From Cudoniella acicularis (Eukaryota; Ascomycota; Leotiomycetes; Helotiales; Helotiaceae): a stretch of 38,866 nucleotides of DNA. The notes beneath the pieces were generated by a model. That model was given only the letters and a program-made list of their open reading frames with translations, had not been told where the DNA came from and did no database searches. Shown piece after piece: positions 36,001-38,866 of the stretch. Numbering within the stretch: the stretch's first letter is position 1; each line of letters starts with the position of its first letter. The translations under genes were made by a program, and so were the position numbers. The stretch lies in the NCBI GenBank assembly GCA_013054445.1, contig JAAMPI010000406.1:1-38866 (forward strand), read 5' to 3'.

Positions 36001-38251
36001 CCCAGCATAAGTCGGAAGAGCATTGGTCATGGCAGACGACCAAGTATAACGAGCACACGACTTCAGCCTATCCGAGATCAACTCGATAATTGGCTCAAGC
36101 AACGCGAGCATGATATAGAAATTGCTCTAGAAGACCAAGACCTGTCCGCCTACCAATCACCAAGAGCTTCGATGGGACGGTTCTCTTTCGCCTCTTCCGA
36201 TGGAAGAGACTCGACCCAGGATTTGGATTTCAAAGATTTCGTAGATGACTCCCTGGTGTTAGATGAATCCGCTGTATTTGAACGATGCTTCCAACACATG
36301 AACGATTTTGCATCTGAGGGACTGAGAACGTTGCTGTTTGGGTACAGGTTTCTGGACGAGCAAGAGTATGATGGGTGGAAGAAAATATACTTGGATGCAA
36401 CGACAAGTCTTGTAAATCGTCAAAAATTGATCGAGGCTGCTGGAGAAATCATCGAGCAAAATTTCGACCTTGCAGGAGCTACAGCAATTGAAGATAAACT
36501 TCAAAAGGGTGTGCCCGAAACTATCGACAAACTCAGGAGAGCCAACATCAAAATATGGATGCTTACAGGCGACAAGAGGGAGACTGCTATCAACATTGCA
36601 CAGTCTGCCAGGCTAGCAAAGAGTTACTCGGAAATCGTTATTCTGGATCATACGACTGGGGAGGTTGAGCAGCGTATGGCTACCACACTGCTTGAAATCA
36701 GCAAGGGTAGCATTGCGCACTCTGTCATTGTCGTTGATGGCCAAACACTCAGCGAAATCGATTCGAATGAAACTTTGGCTCTTTTATTCTTTGATTTGGT
36801 GGTACTGGCTGATTCAGTAATTTGCTGCCGAGCAAGCCCAAGCCAGAAAGCATCCTTAGTAAAGAAGATCAGAACAAAGATCAACAAGTCCATTACACTA
36901 GCAATAGGTGACGGCGCGAATGATATTGCTATGATTCAAGAAGCACATGTCGGTATCGGCATTAGCGGTAAAGAAGGACTTCAGGCGGCTAGGATATCGG
37001 ACTATTCTATTGCGCAATTCAGGTTTTTGCAACGGCTATTGTTGGTACATGGCCGATGGAATTATGTGCGAACGGGGAAGTATATCTTGGCTACATTTTG
37101 GAAGGAGCTATTGTTCTACTTGATACAAGCCGTCTTTCAACGCTGGGCTGGCTACACTGGCACGTCTCTTTACGAGTCAACGTCACTGACAGTCTTCAAC
37201 ACCCTATTCACTTCTCTTCCTGTTATATTCCTCGGTGTATTCGATCAGGACCTACAAGTATCGACCCTTCTAGCTGTTCCAGAGCTCTACGTTCTAGGCC
37301 AACGCAATGAAGGCTTCAACATCAAAAAATATCTCGCTTGGATGCTTATGGCATGTTCAGGTTCTATGATCATATTCTATACTATGTACGGCTTGTTTGG
37401 CGATTCTAGTTTTACAAAGGACAATAATCTTCTGTCCATGGGACAGCTCTGCTTTTCTTCGGCGGTTATCTTCATTAATACGAAAGTCCTGTGCGTTGCA
37501 ATCTACTCCTTCAGAAATTTCAGCTGCTAACCTGAATCAGCCTTCTTGAAATGCACAATAAGACTTGGATTTCAGCCCTTGGTTGGATCCTCTGTGTTGG
37601 TGGTTGGTTCATGTAAGCATTTCACGTGCTTGACGCACTTTTACTCTTTATAACTAAGTTCCACACTGACTCCAAAATAGGTGGAATATTCTCCTTTCGT
37701 TCGCTTACAAACCTCGTGCCAAGAATTACCCTACCTATCCGATCAGTGGTGGCTTCTTGAGATTATGGGGCCGAAACCTCCTGTGGTGGCTTGTATTGTT
37801 CCTTACGCTCGCCGCTTTATTTCTCCTTGAGCTTGGTATCAGCAGCGTTAGAAAGACCTTCTGGCCCACAGATACTGAAATTTTCCAAGAGCTGCAGAAA
37901 GATAAGATCATTAGAAGACGGTTTGAGGAGACAATAAGAGTTGAAGAGGAAGGGGGGGGAGAAGTTGAAATGGGCACAGATATGAAGACGAGTTTCGAAG
38001 AGGCAAGAGAAGGCGAGATTCAAGATTTACTTGACAGACCGAGAGTCTTCATGGATCGAAGTGCTGACTTGGTAAAAAGTCCCGTTGAAATGGGGCCACA
38101 GAACGTGACACGCAGCGGGAGTGGAAAATTGACTCGAAGAAAATTCTCTACAGATGCAGAGCTCGCACGGGACCCAGATGCTATAGAGATGGCGCCACCA
38201 AGGCTTAGACATTCGTTGGATATTGCTAAGGTTTTGGGCAAAGGCGTTTGA
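33096..38251 (+). CDS. DNF3: P4-type ATPase phospholipid flippase, Dnf3 class
   Basis: A P4-ATPase that moves phospholipids from the outer to the cytosolic leaflet of Golgi, endosomal or plasma membranes, usually with a Cdc50-family partner. Exons: 33096-35573, 35632-37490, 37541-37612 and 37681-38251; introns of 58, 50 and 68 nt. The product is 1659 residues, phases clean. Features: disordered N-terminus to about 190; first membrane pair from about 276 (HQIFFQFSKLANFYFLL); actuator DGET at 442-445 in place of TGES; PLSLYVSLE in the fourth-segment region; phosphorylation motif DKTGTLT with D659; nucleotide-binding KGA at 889-891; hinge GDGAND at 1252-1257; six C-terminal membrane segments; charged tail. 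The context SDKTGTLTDNIMRFRKLS..AWLHD and a Ser/Arg-rich insert at about 905-980 within the nucleotide-binding domain are characteristic of the Dnf3 branch rather than Drs2, Dnf1/2 or Neo1. Confidence 0.93.
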
Positions 38252-38687
38252 ATTAACAATTAAATGGATAAGGTCCTGTAGATATATTTGGGTACACCGG
38301 TATGCATATCAGCACAGCATACCTCTTTTTTGCTAGGAAACGACACAACTATCACATCAATACCCTAGAGCGTGGGCACACGTTGCGATTAGATGGGGAG
38401 GCTTTGAGTTTTGCATGGAGTTGCTGGGTTTGGCGTTGAGCAATTATACCATTTAATTTGATATTATATTTATTTGCATTAATCCACAAATTGGGATTTT
38501 ATTGTTATCGCAACTGTTGTTGCAATAGGTATTTTTTGCACGATGATCAGATTCTGTCTTGGGTGAATATTGTTTTCTCTATTTACTCTGCCTAAAGCGC
38601 CTAAGAGAAGCAATTGAGCCACCAAATTTCTGAACACATTCAAATCATTGTCTCGTGTCACTACCATCGCCTCAAATACTTGTTATT
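38252..38687. other. Convergent intergenic region
   Basis: It lies between the flippase stop and the 3' end of the right-edge gene. It is AT-rich; no gene is recognised. Confidence 0.5.
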
Positions 38688-38866
38688 TCAGAGGATGGTG
38701 CCAAAGCTACACATGATTATTAGTCTTGTATGAGAATTTATAAAACAGGACGCCACTTACCCAAAGGTCTGCTTGATGCTTCGGACGTAGTACTCGCCCC
38801 AGTTTCTCTTTGTGACATCTTCCTGACCAACGGGAACTCCACTCCAGCTTACCCTCATAACAGTGA
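38688..38866 (-). CDS. 3' end of an unidentified minus-strand gene (partial)
   Basis: Only the last coding part is inside the window. An intron at 38707-38760 (54 nt, GTAAGT donor, CTAAT branch site, TGTAG acceptor) joins a frame reading VSWSGVPVGQEDVTKRNWGE and continuing YYVRSIKQTFG to a short last exon FGTIL with stop at 38688-38690. A second frame upstream of the intron is also open (ending ADLW) and would splice to a different tail stopping at about 38680, so the frame is not certain, though the first looks more protein-like. The family is not recognised. Confidence 0.5.

Overview
The window is nuclear DNA of a filamentous ascomycete. The genes carry 49-154 nt introns with GT..AG ends and CTAAC/CTAAT-type branch sites 10-20 nt before the acceptor, gene density is about one per 3 kb, and the genes are typical fungal housekeeping ones. 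A member of the Leotiomycetes is my best guess from remembered protein similarity; nothing here proves it.

Layout, left to right: a 5'-truncated alternative NADH dehydrogenase (199-639, cut by an NN gap); 5 kb with at most one small hypothetical gene (4361-4804); the AAA+ ATPase CDC48 (5769-8528); a Sus1/ENY2-like gene on the minus strand (9022-9615); an unexplained open stretch (10462-10851); a secreted, probably GPI-anchored Ser/Thr-rich protein (12049-12872); a small charged single-TM protein (13805-14095, minus); the fatty-acid elongation dehydratase PHS1 (15309-16095); a Myb-like nuclear protein (16804-18862, minus); the clathrin-adaptor chaperone IRC6/p34 (20603-21648, minus); SmD3 (22007-22625, minus) facing GEP4 (22833-23691); a 5.5 kb non-coding region leading to a homeobox regulator (29185-31083); a 399-bp TA-flanked MITE (32171-32569); the Dnf3-class P4-ATPase flippase (33096-38251); and the 3' end of one more minus-strand gene at the right edge.

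The genes do not form an operon-like or biosynthetic cluster. Several touch membrane lipids (PHS1, GEP4, flippase) or membrane traffic and protein quality control (CDC48, IRC6), but I see no sign of coordinated arrangement beyond the SmD3/GEP4 divergent pair. I found no undescribed system, CRISPR array, tRNA or rRNA.

Exon structures were rebuilt by hand with phase checks. Three otherwise intact genes (CDC48, GEP4 and the GPI protein) each need one single-base correction. This pattern points to uncorrected indel errors in the assembly rather than to pseudogenes. The most notable non-genic items are the MITE with subterminal repeats and the GTAC-rich, repeat-bearing region upstream of the homeobox gene.
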